A stretch of DNA of 64,000 nt from the NCBI RefSeq assembly GCF_003675875.1, contig NZ_RCDI01000001.1:434001-498000 (forward strand), in the 5' to 3' direction. Of the stretch, positions 34,591 through 43,360 are shown piece after piece (position 1 is the first letter of the stretch; each line of letters starts with the position of its first letter). The DNA is from Halostella limicola. Its GTDB lineage: Archaea; Halobacteriota; Halobacteria; Halobacteriales; Natronoarchaeaceae. A model generated the notes under the pieces. The model was not told where the DNA came from and did not search any database. It was given only the letters and a program-made list of their open reading frames with translations. The position numbers and the translations under genes were made by a program.

Positions 34591-36702
34591 CTATCGTGAA
34601 TGTAGTGCATCTGTGTCACGGATATCACTGAGAATAGCGTCCGCTTCACTGTGAGGGAGGCTTTCCGGCGCATATGCTGCACGCTCGTACGACTCGGTCA
34701 ATCGTTCGAGTGTATTGATTGCATCCTTGTCGAGACTGCTGGATTCACACGCCTGATAGAACTCCCAGTGAGTATGAACCGAGGGGAGATCAAGCGACTC
34801 CGAGAGGCGGTGGCGTATATCGCCGTACGCCAGTTCGATGGCTCTGTCACCATTGCCCTCCTCCAGTGCTGCTGTCGCAGTATCGAGGATGTCGTCCGGC
34901 CCAGACGGCTGCTCTGCCGTAGTCGAGGTACTGTCGGCTGACTCAACGGACGGAGTTCCAGTCGGGACCTCAGTCGTTCGGTGCCGCCACAGATAGATGC
35001 CGCCAACCGCGATCAGGACGGCGAGTGCGACGAACACAGAAATCCACCAGCCACTAGGGAGGAGTCCTTGGGTGGTGGATTCGTTATGAGTTGAACCCTG
35101 CTTGGTGATCTCGACAGCGATCATCTGTTCGGCTCGCGTGTCACCGATGTTCGTTTCGTCATCTACGTAGATGGCGCTAAGTCGCACCGACCCTGCTTCA
35201 AGCGCGGATGACGGTATATCCAGCACCAGGTCGTAAGATCCGTTTTCGTCAGTTCGGACGGTTTCAACGACCGAACCGTTGACACTGATCTCGATACTCT
35301 GATCTCCGACTGGAATGCCTTCGACCGTCGACAGAGTACCGGAAGCACGCACTTGATCTGATCCGACCATCGTCCCCGAGAGCGTCAGTGATGTATTCGT
35401 CTCGAGAACGGTGACGTTACGATCAGTCCCAGCAGGCCCGAGAGCGCGGTTCCGAAGTGGCAGCGACGCATTGATCTCCCTTGAGCCGGTCGGTACGTCC
35501 GCAGGGACCCGAGTCGTCAGCGAGAACGTGCCGTCCGTGTCGGTTCGCACTGCGCCTAGGCGTTCGTCACCGATACTAACGACGACGGGGATATCCCCGG
35601 CTGATATATTCTCAGCCGATACGGAGCCGGTAACTGTTACTGTTTCATTGTATTTGACAGCTGGCGGCACTCTATCGATCGATATAGCCGGTCGAACCTG
35701 CTTGACCTCCACCGGGACTGTCTGTTCCGTACCGAGATAGATGGAATCGACCTCGGGACGGAAATGAATCGACGCGTTCGGTTCGTCAAGTGACTGAATC
35801 GTGGGACGGAGCAGCACCGAGAAGTTCCCTGCCCCGTCGGTTGTCACCTGTTGTGTTCGGTTTCCGAATCGGAGCTCTACCGTTTCGCCGGTAAGCGTCG
35901 TCCCGTTGGCAGTCGTCACGCGTCCCGTCGCGACGAGCGGTTCCAAGAACGAGACGGTCGTCGACCGAACACTCACCGTTAGATCCGTTGCTAGGAACTC
36001 TTCACTACGGATCTCCCGCTGAGTCGCTGTGACATTTATCGTGACGTTCTCGATAATCTGCCCCTCTTCTCGGAGGTCGCTATCTGATGTGTTTGAGATG
36101 TTTTCGTAATCACGCAGTAGTGCCGATGACGTTGTATTCACGTCCTCCGAAAGCTCGTCCAATTGGCGGGCGAGCTGTCGGGCACCGCTTTCATTGCCGT
36201 TTTGCTTTGCTCGTTCGTAGCGTTCATGCGTTTCGCGGTACTCCTGCACCGACGAGATGTACTCATTCTGGTTCCGTTGTGCCCGATCAAACGTTGAACT
36301 TGGGTCGTTCTCGCCGTTATTACTCGTCTCACCCTCTACGTCGACGAGCTGGCCTAACCGATCAGAATAGTTATCTCCAACGTACTCGCGGGCAATGTCG
36401 TATTCGCCCTGACTGAGTTGGATCGTGCTGTCCGCAAGACGATCGCCAAGACGATTAGTCAACCACCGTTCGATACCGTCCGTATCACCGTCTTCTGCCG
36501 TTCTGTCTGGGTTCTCGTGCTGAGTCGAATTATTCTCCCCAGTAACCGTTGCAGATTCAGCAAACGATACTGGTGTATCCGTCGCAGTCGTATCGTGGAC
36601 CGGCTGATCGGCGGTGGCTACGACTGTACCCGGTCCGGCCGCTACGCAGATAAACACGGCAAGACCGAGAACGACAACCGTATTTCGGGGAGGGGAAATC
36701 AC
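34591..36702 (-). CDS. Secreted/membrane protein with Ig-like repeats and C-terminal DUF4129 domain (703 aa)
   Basis: It starts at GTG 36702 with a signal peptide (ISPPRNTVVVLGLAVFICVAAGPG). An outer, Asn/Thr/Ser-rich region includes a helical coiled segment (about residues 120-210) and three or four beta-sandwich repeats with GTLxT/VxTDxxGxF patterns (about 260-540), probably glycosylated (many NxS/T). One membrane helix follows (about 563-583, WWISVFVALAVLIAVGGIYLW). The cytoplasmic tail matches DUF4129: AYGDIRHRLSESL...THWEFYQAC...LTESYERAAYAPE. DUF4129 proteins normally sit with MoxR and DUF58 genes, as here. The start is supported by a TATA box at 36735-36741. Confidence 0.85.
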   Translation of the reverse strand: MISPPRNTVVVLGLAVFICVAAGPGTVVATADQPVHDTTATDTPVSFAESATVTGENNSTQHENPDRTAEDGDTDGIERWLTNRLGDRLADSTIQLSQGEYDIAREYVGDNYSDRLGQLVDVEGETSNNGENDPSSTFDRAQRNQNEYISSVQEYRETHERYERAKQNGNESGARQLARQLDELSEDVNTTSSALLRDYENISNTSDSDLREEGQIIENVTINVTATQREIRSEEFLATDLTVSVRSTTVSFLEPLVATGRVTTANGTTLTGETVELRFGNRTQQVTTDGAGNFSVLLRPTIQSLDEPNASIHFRPEVDSIYLGTEQTVPVEVKQVRPAISIDRVPPAVKYNETVTVTGSVSAENISAGDIPVVVSIGDERLGAVRTDTDGTFSLTTRVPADVPTGSREINASLPLRNRALGPAGTDRNVTVLETNTSLTLSGTMVGSDQVRASGTLSTVEGIPVGDQSIEISVNGSVVETVRTDENGSYDLVLDIPSSALEAGSVRLSAIYVDDETNIGDTRAEQMIAVEITKQGSTHNESTTQGLLPSGWWISVFVALAVLIAVGGIYLWRHRTTEVPTGTPSVESADSTSTTAEQPSGPDDILDTATAALEEGNGDRAIELAYGDIRHRLSESLDLPSVHTHWEFYQACESSSLDKDAINTLERLTESYERAAYAPESLPHSEADAILSDIRDTDALHSR

Positions 36703-36734
36703 TTCAGACCTACACGACAGGACACATGGGAGCG

Positions 36735-36741
36735 ATAAAAG
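36735..36741 (-). promoter_or_regulatory. TATA box for the DUF4129-type gene
   Basis: GACTTTTATC on the - strand lies about 33 bp before the GTG at 36702, consistent with a short or absent leader, and supports that start against the long upstream open frame. Confidence 0.5.
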
Positions 36742-36841
36742 TCCTTCCGTGTGAGTAATACGTTTGATCTTCGATATAGTTGTGAATGCCGGTCGGCAGC
36801 GACCAACATATTCAATTGTCAGTGGTTTCACTGTCTGTATA

Positions 36842-38305
36842 ATGCAAGCGACACGCCGGTTCTGGGCTCTTTCCCTTCTTGTCGCCTTTCTCTCGGTCGG
36901 TGGGGCTATCATCGGTGAGTTGGGCCTTCTGGTCGGCGGTGCAGTGCTCGGCGGCTGGTTACTCGCACAGCAGTTCCTCTTCCTCGATAACCTCCGAACG
37001 ACCGTTAACTCGCTCAGTATCGAACAGCACCTCTCTCGAACGACCGTAATGACGGGTGAAACGGTGACCACAACACTGGCGGTCGAACGTCCGATATCGT
37101 CGCCGCGACTCGATGTGGCCGTCGAAGCGTTGCCGCCGGTCGCTGCATCCGGCAACGTTTCCGAAGACAGAATCGCGGAGCTACAGACCGACGACCGAGA
37201 GGCGAAAACAACCTTCGACGTTTCAATGCCCGTCGCCGGCTCGTACGATTTTAGGCGTCCGGTTGTCACTGCGAGTGACGGACTCGGGCTGTTCCGAGCG
37301 ACCGTACCGATCGGGGCGATAAAATCGATAGTTGTCGAACCGCGTGCGCCGAGAGACGTGCACATTGGCGAAGGTGGATCACAAGTTGCGACCGCGATCG
37401 GCGAACATGCTGCCGACCAGACTGGTGCAGGGATCGAACCGGAGACTGTCCGACAGTACGTCCCGGGGGACGAAATCCGGAGTATCGACTGGAAGGCGAC
37501 CGCCCGATTGAACCACCCGCACGTTCGGGAGTTCGAACTCGAAACTGACCCGACTACTGCCCTGTTCGTCGACCACCGGGCAGCGATGGCTGACGGACCT
37601 GAAGGTGAAACGAAACTCGATTATGCGCGTGAGGTCGCCCTCGCGTTCGTCAACAGCGCGAAGACACTGAACAGTCGGATCGGACTGTACACGGTCGGCG
37701 ATGACGGCGTGATGAACAGCTATTCGCCAAGCGGATCAGCCGACCACTACTCTGCGATCCGCCACGCAATCAATGATCTCCGGCCGCCAGGACACGACGA
37801 ACGAGCGACGTGGCGCCGTCTCAGTCGCTCTCCTACCGAGGCCCGACGGGTCGGTCACATACTCGGAGATGATTCGACTCCCTTCGGCACGTCGTTGCGG
37901 CCGTTCTTTGAGGATCGATCGGAGTACGTCCACCGGGTCGACGAGGACCCTCTAGCAGCGACGGTACGTCAGCGGACGGCGCGTCTGAGCGATGCCATCT
38001 GGTCGGTCATCATCACTGACGACACGGATCGAGCGGAGGTTCGGGAAACGGTCAAACTCGCCCGGCGCGGGAATGGGAACGTCATGGTGTTTCTCACCCC
38101 GAGCGTGTTGTTCGAACCTGGCGGTCTCTCCGATCTCGAAGCGGCTTACAACGAATACTCGGAGTTTGAGACGTTCCGCCGCTCGCTGGCGAATCTCGAA
38201 CGCGTCTCGGCGTTCGAAGTCGGGCCGGCCAGTCGGTTGTCGGCGGTTCTTTCCGCTGGCGCCGTGCGGCGGAGTAGCTCCGCGAGAGGGAGGGGAACCT
38301 CATGA
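36842..38305 (+). CDS. DUF58-domain protein (487 aa)
   Basis: Two membrane helices at the N-terminus (about residues 5-45) are followed by a beta-sandwich-like region. The DUF58 core has EPETVRQYVPGDEIRSIDWKATARL, then HVREFELETDPTTALFVDHRAAM, which is the start of a vWA-like fold with acidic metal-site residues. DUF58 proteins pair with MoxR ATPases and are thought to present von Willebrand A-type domains for complex assembly. It is divergent from the DUF4129 gene and overlaps the next gene by 4 bp. Confidence 0.9.
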   Translation: MQATRRFWALSLLVAFLSVGGAIIGELGLLVGGAVLGGWLLAQQFLFLDNLRTTVNSLSIEQHLSRTTVMTGETVTTTLAVERPISSPRLDVAVEALPPVAASGNVSEDRIAELQTDDREAKTTFDVSMPVAGSYDFRRPVVTASDGLGLFRATVPIGAIKSIVVEPRAPRDVHIGEGGSQVATAIGEHAADQTGAGIEPETVRQYVPGDEIRSIDWKATARLNHPHVREFELETDPTTALFVDHRAAMADGPEGETKLDYAREVALAFVNSAKTLNSRIGLYTVGDDGVMNSYSPSGSADHYSAIRHAINDLRPPGHDERATWRRLSRSPTEARRVGHILGDDSTPFGTSLRPFFEDRSEYVHRVDEDPLAATVRQRTARLSDAIWSVIITDDTDRAEVRETVKLARRGNGNVMVFLTPSVLFEPGGLSDLEAAYNEYSEFETFRRSLANLERVSAFEVGPASRLSAVLSAGAVRRSSSARGRGTS

Positions 38306-38754
38306 GCGATGGCTTCCGACCCATTTACGCGAGTGGGCTGGTTGGCGTAGTCGGTCTCTGCGTCGCTGCCGCAACGCTCGGCCTTACCGCCGAGGGATAC
38401 GGCGCTGTGTTGCTCGGTCTCTCTCTCATGCTTCCGGCCCCGTACGCGGTCGCGATCGGTCACGTTTTACTGGTTGCCCTGTCTCCAGACGGCATCGATC
38501 AGGTAGCGTTCGTAGTCACGGAAGCGGGATTACTGGCTACCTTGATCGACGCCGGCGTCGCCCGCGTTTCCGGTCGAGACCTGATTGTGACGCTCGTCGG
38601 TGTCGGCATCAGCATCGGAAGCGTCTGGATCGCACTTGCTGGAACCCGGTCGCTGTGGACTGGCGTCGCCGTCCTGGCGATCATCATGGCGTTCGGGAGC
38701 TACGGTTTGCACCGCTACCAACTCGTCGAGTTCGACCTCGTGGAGGCTAACTGA
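38302..38754 (+). CDS. Small membrane protein of the MoxR cluster (150 aa)
   Basis: A hydrophobic protein with five predicted membrane segments (about residues 8-27, 32-60, 63-85, 90-115 and 120-140) and a short acidic tail (VEFDLVEAN). It overlaps the DUF58 gene by 4 bp (ATGA) and the next gene by one base (TGATG), so it is translationally coupled. Haloarchaeal MoxR/DUF58 clusters commonly encode such a protein (DUF7519-like, from memory). Confidence 0.75.
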   Translation: MSDGFRPIYASGLVGVVGLCVAAATLGLTAEGYGAVLLGLSLMLPAPYAVAIGHVLLVALSPDGIDQVAFVVTEAGLLATLIDAGVARVSGRDLIVTLVGVGISIGSVWIALAGTRSLWTGVAVLAIIMAFGSYGLHRYQLVEFDLVEAN

Positions 38755-39629
38755 TGAACAGAAACGACTCTCCCCAACACCACGTGAACAAGAACGAATC
38801 GACCACGACCGACGATGAGGAGTTGCAGCTCCAACTCGAACTGCTTCGCGAAGAGAACGAACGACTTCGGCGGTCCTACGCGCTCGCGCGACAAAGTAGC
38901 TACCGGCGGACCGCCCTCGGTCTCGCCGGTATCGGGGTAACAGCGACAGCCGGTGCGGCGCTGTTTCCACCTGTGCGGGAGGTCCTCCTTGCGCTCGGTG
39001 GTACTGGGCTGTTCGCGGCCGTCCTCGTGTATTACCTCACGCCAGAGCAGTTCATCGCCGCCGGCGTCGGGTCGTCGGTGTACGGAGCCATGGCCGAGAC
39101 AGAAGCCGCAATCGTGGACGATCTCGGCTTGGCTCGCCGACAGGTGTACGTCCCGACGGATGCACCCGATCCGGAAGCGTGGCTGTTCGTCCCGCAGCAC
39201 GAGGAGTACCAGCTCCCAGATACCGACGCGTTGGCCTCGCCGTTCGTCCTTGAGACCGAGGAATCGTCGCGTGGCGTCTCGTTCCGCCCGACCGGGGAGC
39301 CGCTCGTGCGCGAGTTCAACGAAACAGGAACCGACATCGTCGAAGATGATCCCGCCGCTGTCGTCGAACGGTTCGCGGAGGCCGTCGCCGAGCAGTTCGA
39401 ACTTGCAGAGAGTGTAACGGTCGACGTCAGCGCCGAGGAGGGGCGGGCAACCGTGGCCGTCACAGGGAGTACGTTCGGCGCCGTGGATCTGTTCGACCAC
39501 CCGATCCAGTCCGTGTTGGCGGTCGGCCTCTCGCGGGAACTCGCTGTCCCGGTCACCACCGAGACGACAGCGACGCCGGACGACCGCGCGGATTACCTCG
39601 TGACACTTCGCTGGGACGAAGCGACCTGA
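38754..39629 (+). CDS. Coiled-coil, membrane-anchored protein of the MoxR cluster (DUF7982-like, 291 aa)
   Basis: It starts with a charged disordered stretch and a short coiled coil (DEELQLQLELLREENERLRR, about residues 21-42). Two membrane helices follow (about 55-75 and 80-100). The C-terminal ~180 residues form a soluble alpha/beta domain (YGAMAETEAAIVDDLGL..., with a late AVDLFDHPIQSVLAVGLSREL). No enzyme motif is present. Third gene of the + strand trio with DUF58. The family name is recalled from memory. Confidence 0.75.
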   Translation: MNRNDSPQHHVNKNESTTTDDEELQLQLELLREENERLRRSYALARQSSYRRTALGLAGIGVTATAGAALFPPVREVLLALGGTGLFAAVLVYYLTPEQFIAAGVGSSVYGAMAETEAAIVDDLGLARRQVYVPTDAPDPEAWLFVPQHEEYQLPDTDALASPFVLETEESSRGVSFRPTGEPLVREFNETGTDIVEDDPAAVVERFAEAVAEQFELAESVTVDVSAEEGRATVAVTGSTFGAVDLFDHPIQSVLAVGLSRELAVPVTTETTATPDDRADYLVTLRWDEAT

Positions 39630-39674
39630 TGCCAGTCTTCTAAACTCCTGGATTATTACTCACACAACCGACTG

Positions 39675-40679
39675 CTAGTCGGTCTGGGGGATTCCTGCCT
39701 CGGTCTCGGAATCGGTTTCGGTGTTCGGTGCGATGCCGCTCGGTGGTTCGATGTCTCCGACGATCTCCTTGACGATCGTCTCCGGCGAAACGTCACTCAG
39801 TTCCGCGTCGGCGTTCAGCACGAGTCGGTGGACGAGGACTGGGGCAGCAACCGCCTTGACGTCGTCCGGGATGACGTACTCGCGGCCATGGATCGCCGCA
39901 CGTGCCTTCGCCGCATTGAGCAATGCGAGCGACGCTCGGGGCGACCCGCCGTGTTCGACGTCGGGATGTGCCCGTGACTCGGCAACGAGGTCGATAATGT
40001 ACTCACGGACCTGTTCGTCGACGTAGACGTCATCGACGGTCTCCCGCGCAGTGATGATCTCCTCTGTAGAGACGACCTGCTCGACGGACGAGGAGTCGAG
40101 CGTCGGGTCCCGGTCGAACCGTGAGAGCAACTCCGACTCCTCCTCGCGGTCTGGAATATCGACAGTGAGTTTGAACTGGAAGCGGTCACGCTGGGCCTCC
40201 GGCAGTTCGAACGTCCCTTCCATCTCGATCGGGTTCTGCGTCGCGATCACGAGAAACGGGATCGGAAGGTCGAGTGTCTCCCCTTCGATGGTAACCGTGT
40301 CTTCCTGCATCGCCTCAAGGAGTGCACTCTGTGTCTTCGCCGTCGCACGGTTGATCTCGTCGGCGACCACGACGTTGGCGAACACGGGGCCCCGCTGGAG
40401 TTCGAATTCACCAGTGTTCTCGCGGTACACCCGTGTCCCTGTAATGTCTGCAGGGAGGATGTCCGGCGTCATCTGGATCCGCGAATAATTCAGCCCTGAC
40501 ACTTCCGCAAAGAGGTTCGCCATCGTCGTCTTGGCGGTGCCGGGAACGCCCTCGAGGAGAACGTGACCGCGCGTTAGCAGTGAGATCGTGATACACTCCA
40601 GAACGTCCTCGTTGCCGATGAGGACGGACGACATCTCGGAGCGGATTTGCTCGTACAGTGCGGACGGATCAGTCATCAT
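39675..40679 (-). CDS. moxR: MoxR-family AAA+ ATPase (334 aa)
   Basis: A AAA+ ATPase that acts as a chaperone for protein complexes. Walker A is LLEGVPGTAKTTMANLF, Walker B NVVVADEINRATAKTQSALLEAMQE, sensor 1 FLVIATQNPIEMEGTFELPEAQRDRF (with the arginine-finger DRF). The C-terminal lid has AHPDVEHGGSPRASLALLNAAKARA. It converges with the DUF58 trio and leads into the DUF4350 gene upstream (11 bp overlap, same direction). MoxR with DUF58/DUF4129/DUF4350 partners is a conserved archaeal and bacterial unit. Confidence 0.95.
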   Translation of the reverse strand: MMTDPSALYEQIRSEMSSVLIGNEDVLECITISLLTRGHVLLEGVPGTAKTTMANLFAEVSGLNYSRIQMTPDILPADITGTRVYRENTGEFELQRGPVFANVVVADEINRATAKTQSALLEAMQEDTVTIEGETLDLPIPFLVIATQNPIEMEGTFELPEAQRDRFQFKLTVDIPDREEESELLSRFDRDPTLDSSSVEQVVSTEEIITARETVDDVYVDEQVREYIIDLVAESRAHPDVEHGGSPRASLALLNAAKARAAIHGREYVIPDDVKAVAAPVLVHRLVLNADAELSDVSPETIVKEIVGDIEPPSGIAPNTETDSETEAGIPQTD

Positions 40680-41742
40680 TCTGAGAATGGAATCGCCGAC
40701 TCATAATCCCTTCTGTCACGTGCTGGACGCGCTTGTCGTCCCACTCGGGATGTCGCTCGCGGACAGCCGCGGCGATATCGTCCGCCGTCAGAAACGGCGA
40801 GTCCGTCGACACCTCGCTATCGTCGAGCGTCGGAAGGACGCTGTCGACCGTCGGCCAGCGGGCCCACAGTGCGATACCGAGCACGCCGGCCGTCCCGAGA
40901 ACGATCTGCAGGACCGCTGACCGCTGAATAGCGATGAGCACGCCGATAAGCGGCGGGACCTGTTCGGAGTGTGAGTAATCGAGCATCACGGTATCGGCCG
41001 ATCCGAACAGGTTACCGACGAACGCGCGATTACCAGCGCGGTCCAGCATGGCGTTGATGAACAGGCTCGGGTCACCGACCACGACGACGCGGCCCTCGCC
41101 GACGGATTCGCTCGTTGCGACCGGCGAGGAAGCTAACGTCTCGTTGTCGTCGATTTCTTCGTTCCGGTTTGCGTCTACGTACGCGAACTCCGAAGTCCGT
41201 ACCAGGACGGTCGCTCCGTTGGGTGCAACGGCGCTACCGTGATTCAGGGTCAGCGCTCCGACGTCGGCTGTCAGCGTATGGTTGGAGACGTTGTTCGCGA
41301 CCGGGAAGTTGGGCGATCGGTAGTAGTGTCGTTCGTCCCGGAGAGGGTCGCCGTTGATACGTGCGTCCGCGCCGAGGTCGGCGAGGAGAGCGTTCCCGTT
41401 TCCGCCGAAGTCGTCGGCAACGACCACCGTACCGCCGTTCTCGACGAACGTCCGTATCCGCGCCGCTTCGTCCGGATCGTACGACTCGTCCGGCGAGAGG
41501 ACAACGGCGACTGATCCGTTCGGCGCGGTCGCGTCGTATTCGGCGGTGTCAGTGACGACTCTCGAGTCCGCTCCCTCAGTCACGGCTACCTCTCGGAGGT
41601 CGGCGGCACCGTCCCATTGTGGGTTGTACGCGCCGAACCCCGCGGTCGACGTGCTTGCCGCGACGCCTCCGGCAAGGAGGGTGATGACGACGAGCGCCGC
41701 GAGGAGGAGTTGTGGGTAGTCAAGGTCGAACGGCGATCTCAT
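40669..41742 (-). CDS. DUF4350-domain protein (357 aa)
   Basis: An N-terminal membrane helix (about residues 8-30) precedes the DUF4350 fold, a GATase-like alpha/beta domain: NGSVAVVLSPDESYDPDEAARIRTFVENGGTVVVADD, then VGEGRVVVVGDPSLFINAML. A second membrane helix lies at about 290-312 (AVLQIVLGTAGVLGIALWARW) before a charged tail. The ATG overlaps the upstream stop (ATGA), so it is coupled to the small membrane protein before it, and its 3' end overlaps moxR by 11 bp. DUF4350 proteins are regular partners of MoxR systems. Confidence 0.85.
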   Translation of the reverse strand: MRSPFDLDYPQLLLAALVVITLLAGGVAASTSTAGFGAYNPQWDGAADLREVAVTEGADSRVVTDTAEYDATAPNGSVAVVLSPDESYDPDEAARIRTFVENGGTVVVADDFGGNGNALLADLGADARINGDPLRDERHYYRSPNFPVANNVSNHTLTADVGALTLNHGSAVAPNGATVLVRTSEFAYVDANRNEEIDDNETLASSPVATSESVGEGRVVVVGDPSLFINAMLDRAGNRAFVGNLFGSADTVMLDYSHSEQVPPLIGVLIAIQRSAVLQIVLGTAGVLGIALWARWPTVDSVLPTLDDSEVSTDSPFLTADDIAAAVRERHPEWDDKRVQHVTEGIMSRRFHSQNDD

Positions 41743-42017
41743 CCGATCACCCCCGGCGGAAGGATCTCGAGGATGCGTCTGACGACGATGTAGGCGAACC
41801 CGGCCAATCCGGCGAGGATGATCCACTTCAGGCGTGCTCGCCATCGCGGCGTGACAGAAAACGGTGCGGTAAGTTCTACAACGACGAGAAAGCCGATGAG
41901 CGACACGACGAAGAACAACTCTAGCGAGAGCGATCCCAGCACGGAGAGACAGACGATGGTGGCGAGCATCCAGGCTACCTGTCCGTGGATGAATCGCCAG
42001 CGTCGTCGTGTCGGCAT
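41739..42017 (-). CDS. Small membrane protein heading the moxR operon (92 aa)
   Basis: A basic start (MPTRRRWRFIHGQ) is followed by three hydrophobic segments (about residues 12-30, 32-50 and 65-82). The last residues include RRILEILPPG. No family is recognised. It is the first gene of the three-gene - strand operon ending in moxR, coupled to the DUF4350 gene by an ATGA overlap. Confidence 0.7.
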   Translation of the reverse strand: MPTRRRWRFIHGQVAWMLATIVCLSVLGSLSLELFFVVSLIGFLVVVELTAPFSVTPRWRARLKWIILAGLAGFAYIVVRRILEILPPGVIG

Positions 42018-42127
42018 TACAGGTTTTTGATGAGTTCGGGTCTTAAATCACTGACGCCTCTAATATCGCGTATCCAGACGAGGAACCACTCGGCGGAAGC
42101 GAGATCTTCTACCTCATGACAGTGATC

Positions 42128-43360
42128 TCAGCGCAACGTCTCCGCCGGTGTCGCCGTCCGATTTACCAGCACGCTGATTGCCAGCGCTGCGAGGGTACTC
42201 ACGACGATCCCCAACGCGGCGCCGCCGGCAACCACTCGCGTCGGCGTACGGACCAGTCCCTCGAAGCCAACGATAGCGGCAACGATATGATTCAACGCCG
42301 CGGCGGCCGGGAACGCGACCGCGACGCCGATGGCGCTCCCGACGAGACCGAGTAGCAATGCCCAGATCGTCGTCGTGCCGACGACGGACCGCGGCGACCA
42401 CCCGAGCGCCCTGAGCACGCTCAGCTCGCGTCGCTGGCGGTAGATCACGGCGACCATTACGTTCGTGGTCAGCGCGAGCCCACCGACGACTGACAGCACG
42501 GTCAGGCTGGCTGCACTGGCGATCACGACGGCCTGGTCGCCGAGGATCGCCTGGATCTGTTCCTCGTTGGTGCGGACCTCGTAGTCGGGATACTGAGTTT
42601 CAATCCCCGCTTTCACTGCTTTGGGGTCCTCGCCGTCGGCCACGGTGACCGTGATGAACGTCGCCCGATCAGTGGCTGTCGACCCAGTCACCTGTTGGAG
42701 TTCGCTCAGGGGCATCGTCACGGTCGGTGTACCAAGGAACCGCGAAAACGTGGGCGATATCCCGACGACAGTGAACTCGTGTTCCCGCGCCGTCTGAATG
42801 GTGCCGCCGACGTACAGTGTATCGCCGACCGAGACGTTAAAGCGGGTCGCCGTCTGCCTATCGATCACGATTTCGTGTGTCATCGGACCGTCGTACGTGC
42901 CGTTCGCGTAGTGGCCATCGCCCGCTTCGAACTGCCTCCCTTCCTCCATCGTGACCGAGGGGCCGCCACCTGAGACTCCGGCCCCAACGTGGGTCTCAAA
43001 CGACGAGCCGTTCGCACTGACGTACACCGACTGAAACGCCATCGGGACAGCGTTCTTGACGTCATCACGCGATTCGATCTCGTCGGCGACCGTATGTGAG
43101 TCGACCACGGTGTTCTCGATGCCGCCAACGGTCCCGGGCGCCAGCCGAACCGGCCCGCCGGTCACCCACAGGTCGCGGTCGGCGGCGTCGAACTTCGCCT
43201 CGCCGGTCGCGAGGACGCCGACGCCGACGCCGGCAAGCACCGTCGTCGCGACGACGGCCAACGCGATGCCGAACGCTGCGAGCGCGGTGCGGCCAGGGTC
43301 GTGGGTGAGCTGCGCGCCGGCCACGCCGCACATCGCCCGAAGGCGTCGCAGGCGGCTCAT
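42128..43360 (-). CDS. FtsX/MacB-type ABC permease (410 aa)
   Basis: One membrane helix at about residues 23-48, a large extracytoplasmic domain (about 50-270: DRDLWVTGGPVRLAPGTV..., DALVIG-like turn VGDTLYVGG), then three helices (about 280-310, 325-350 and 375-398). This is the four-helix MacB/LolC topology with FtsX domain IVYRQRRELSVLRALGWSPRSVVG. It works with the ATPase at 44588 and the second permease at 43357, which it overlaps by 4 bp. A truncated relative of its C-terminus lies at 34398-34545. Confidence 0.92.
   Translation of the reverse strand: MSRLRRLRAMCGVAGAQLTHDPGRTALAAFGIALAVVATTVLAGVGVGVLATGEAKFDAADRDLWVTGGPVRLAPGTVGGIENTVVDSHTVADEIESRDDVKNAVPMAFQSVYVSANGSSFETHVGAGVSGGGPSVTMEEGRQFEAGDGHYANGTYDGPMTHEIVIDRQTATRFNVSVGDTLYVGGTIQTAREHEFTVVGISPTFSRFLGTPTVTMPLSELQQVTGSTATDRATFITVTVADGEDPKAVKAGIETQYPDYEVRTNEEQIQAILGDQAVVIASAASLTVLSVVGGLALTTNVMVAVIYRQRRELSVLRALGWSPRSVVGTTTIWALLLGLVGSAIGVAVAFPAAAALNHIVAAIVGFEGLVRTPTRVVAGGAALGIVVSTLAALAISVLVNRTATPAETLR

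Noticed and set aside
36703-37365. Upstream extension of the DUF4129-type gene to 37365
   Set aside because: The extension would overlap the divergent DUF58 gene, has no signal peptide at its start, and lies beyond a good TATA box and GTG-initiated signal peptide at 36702.
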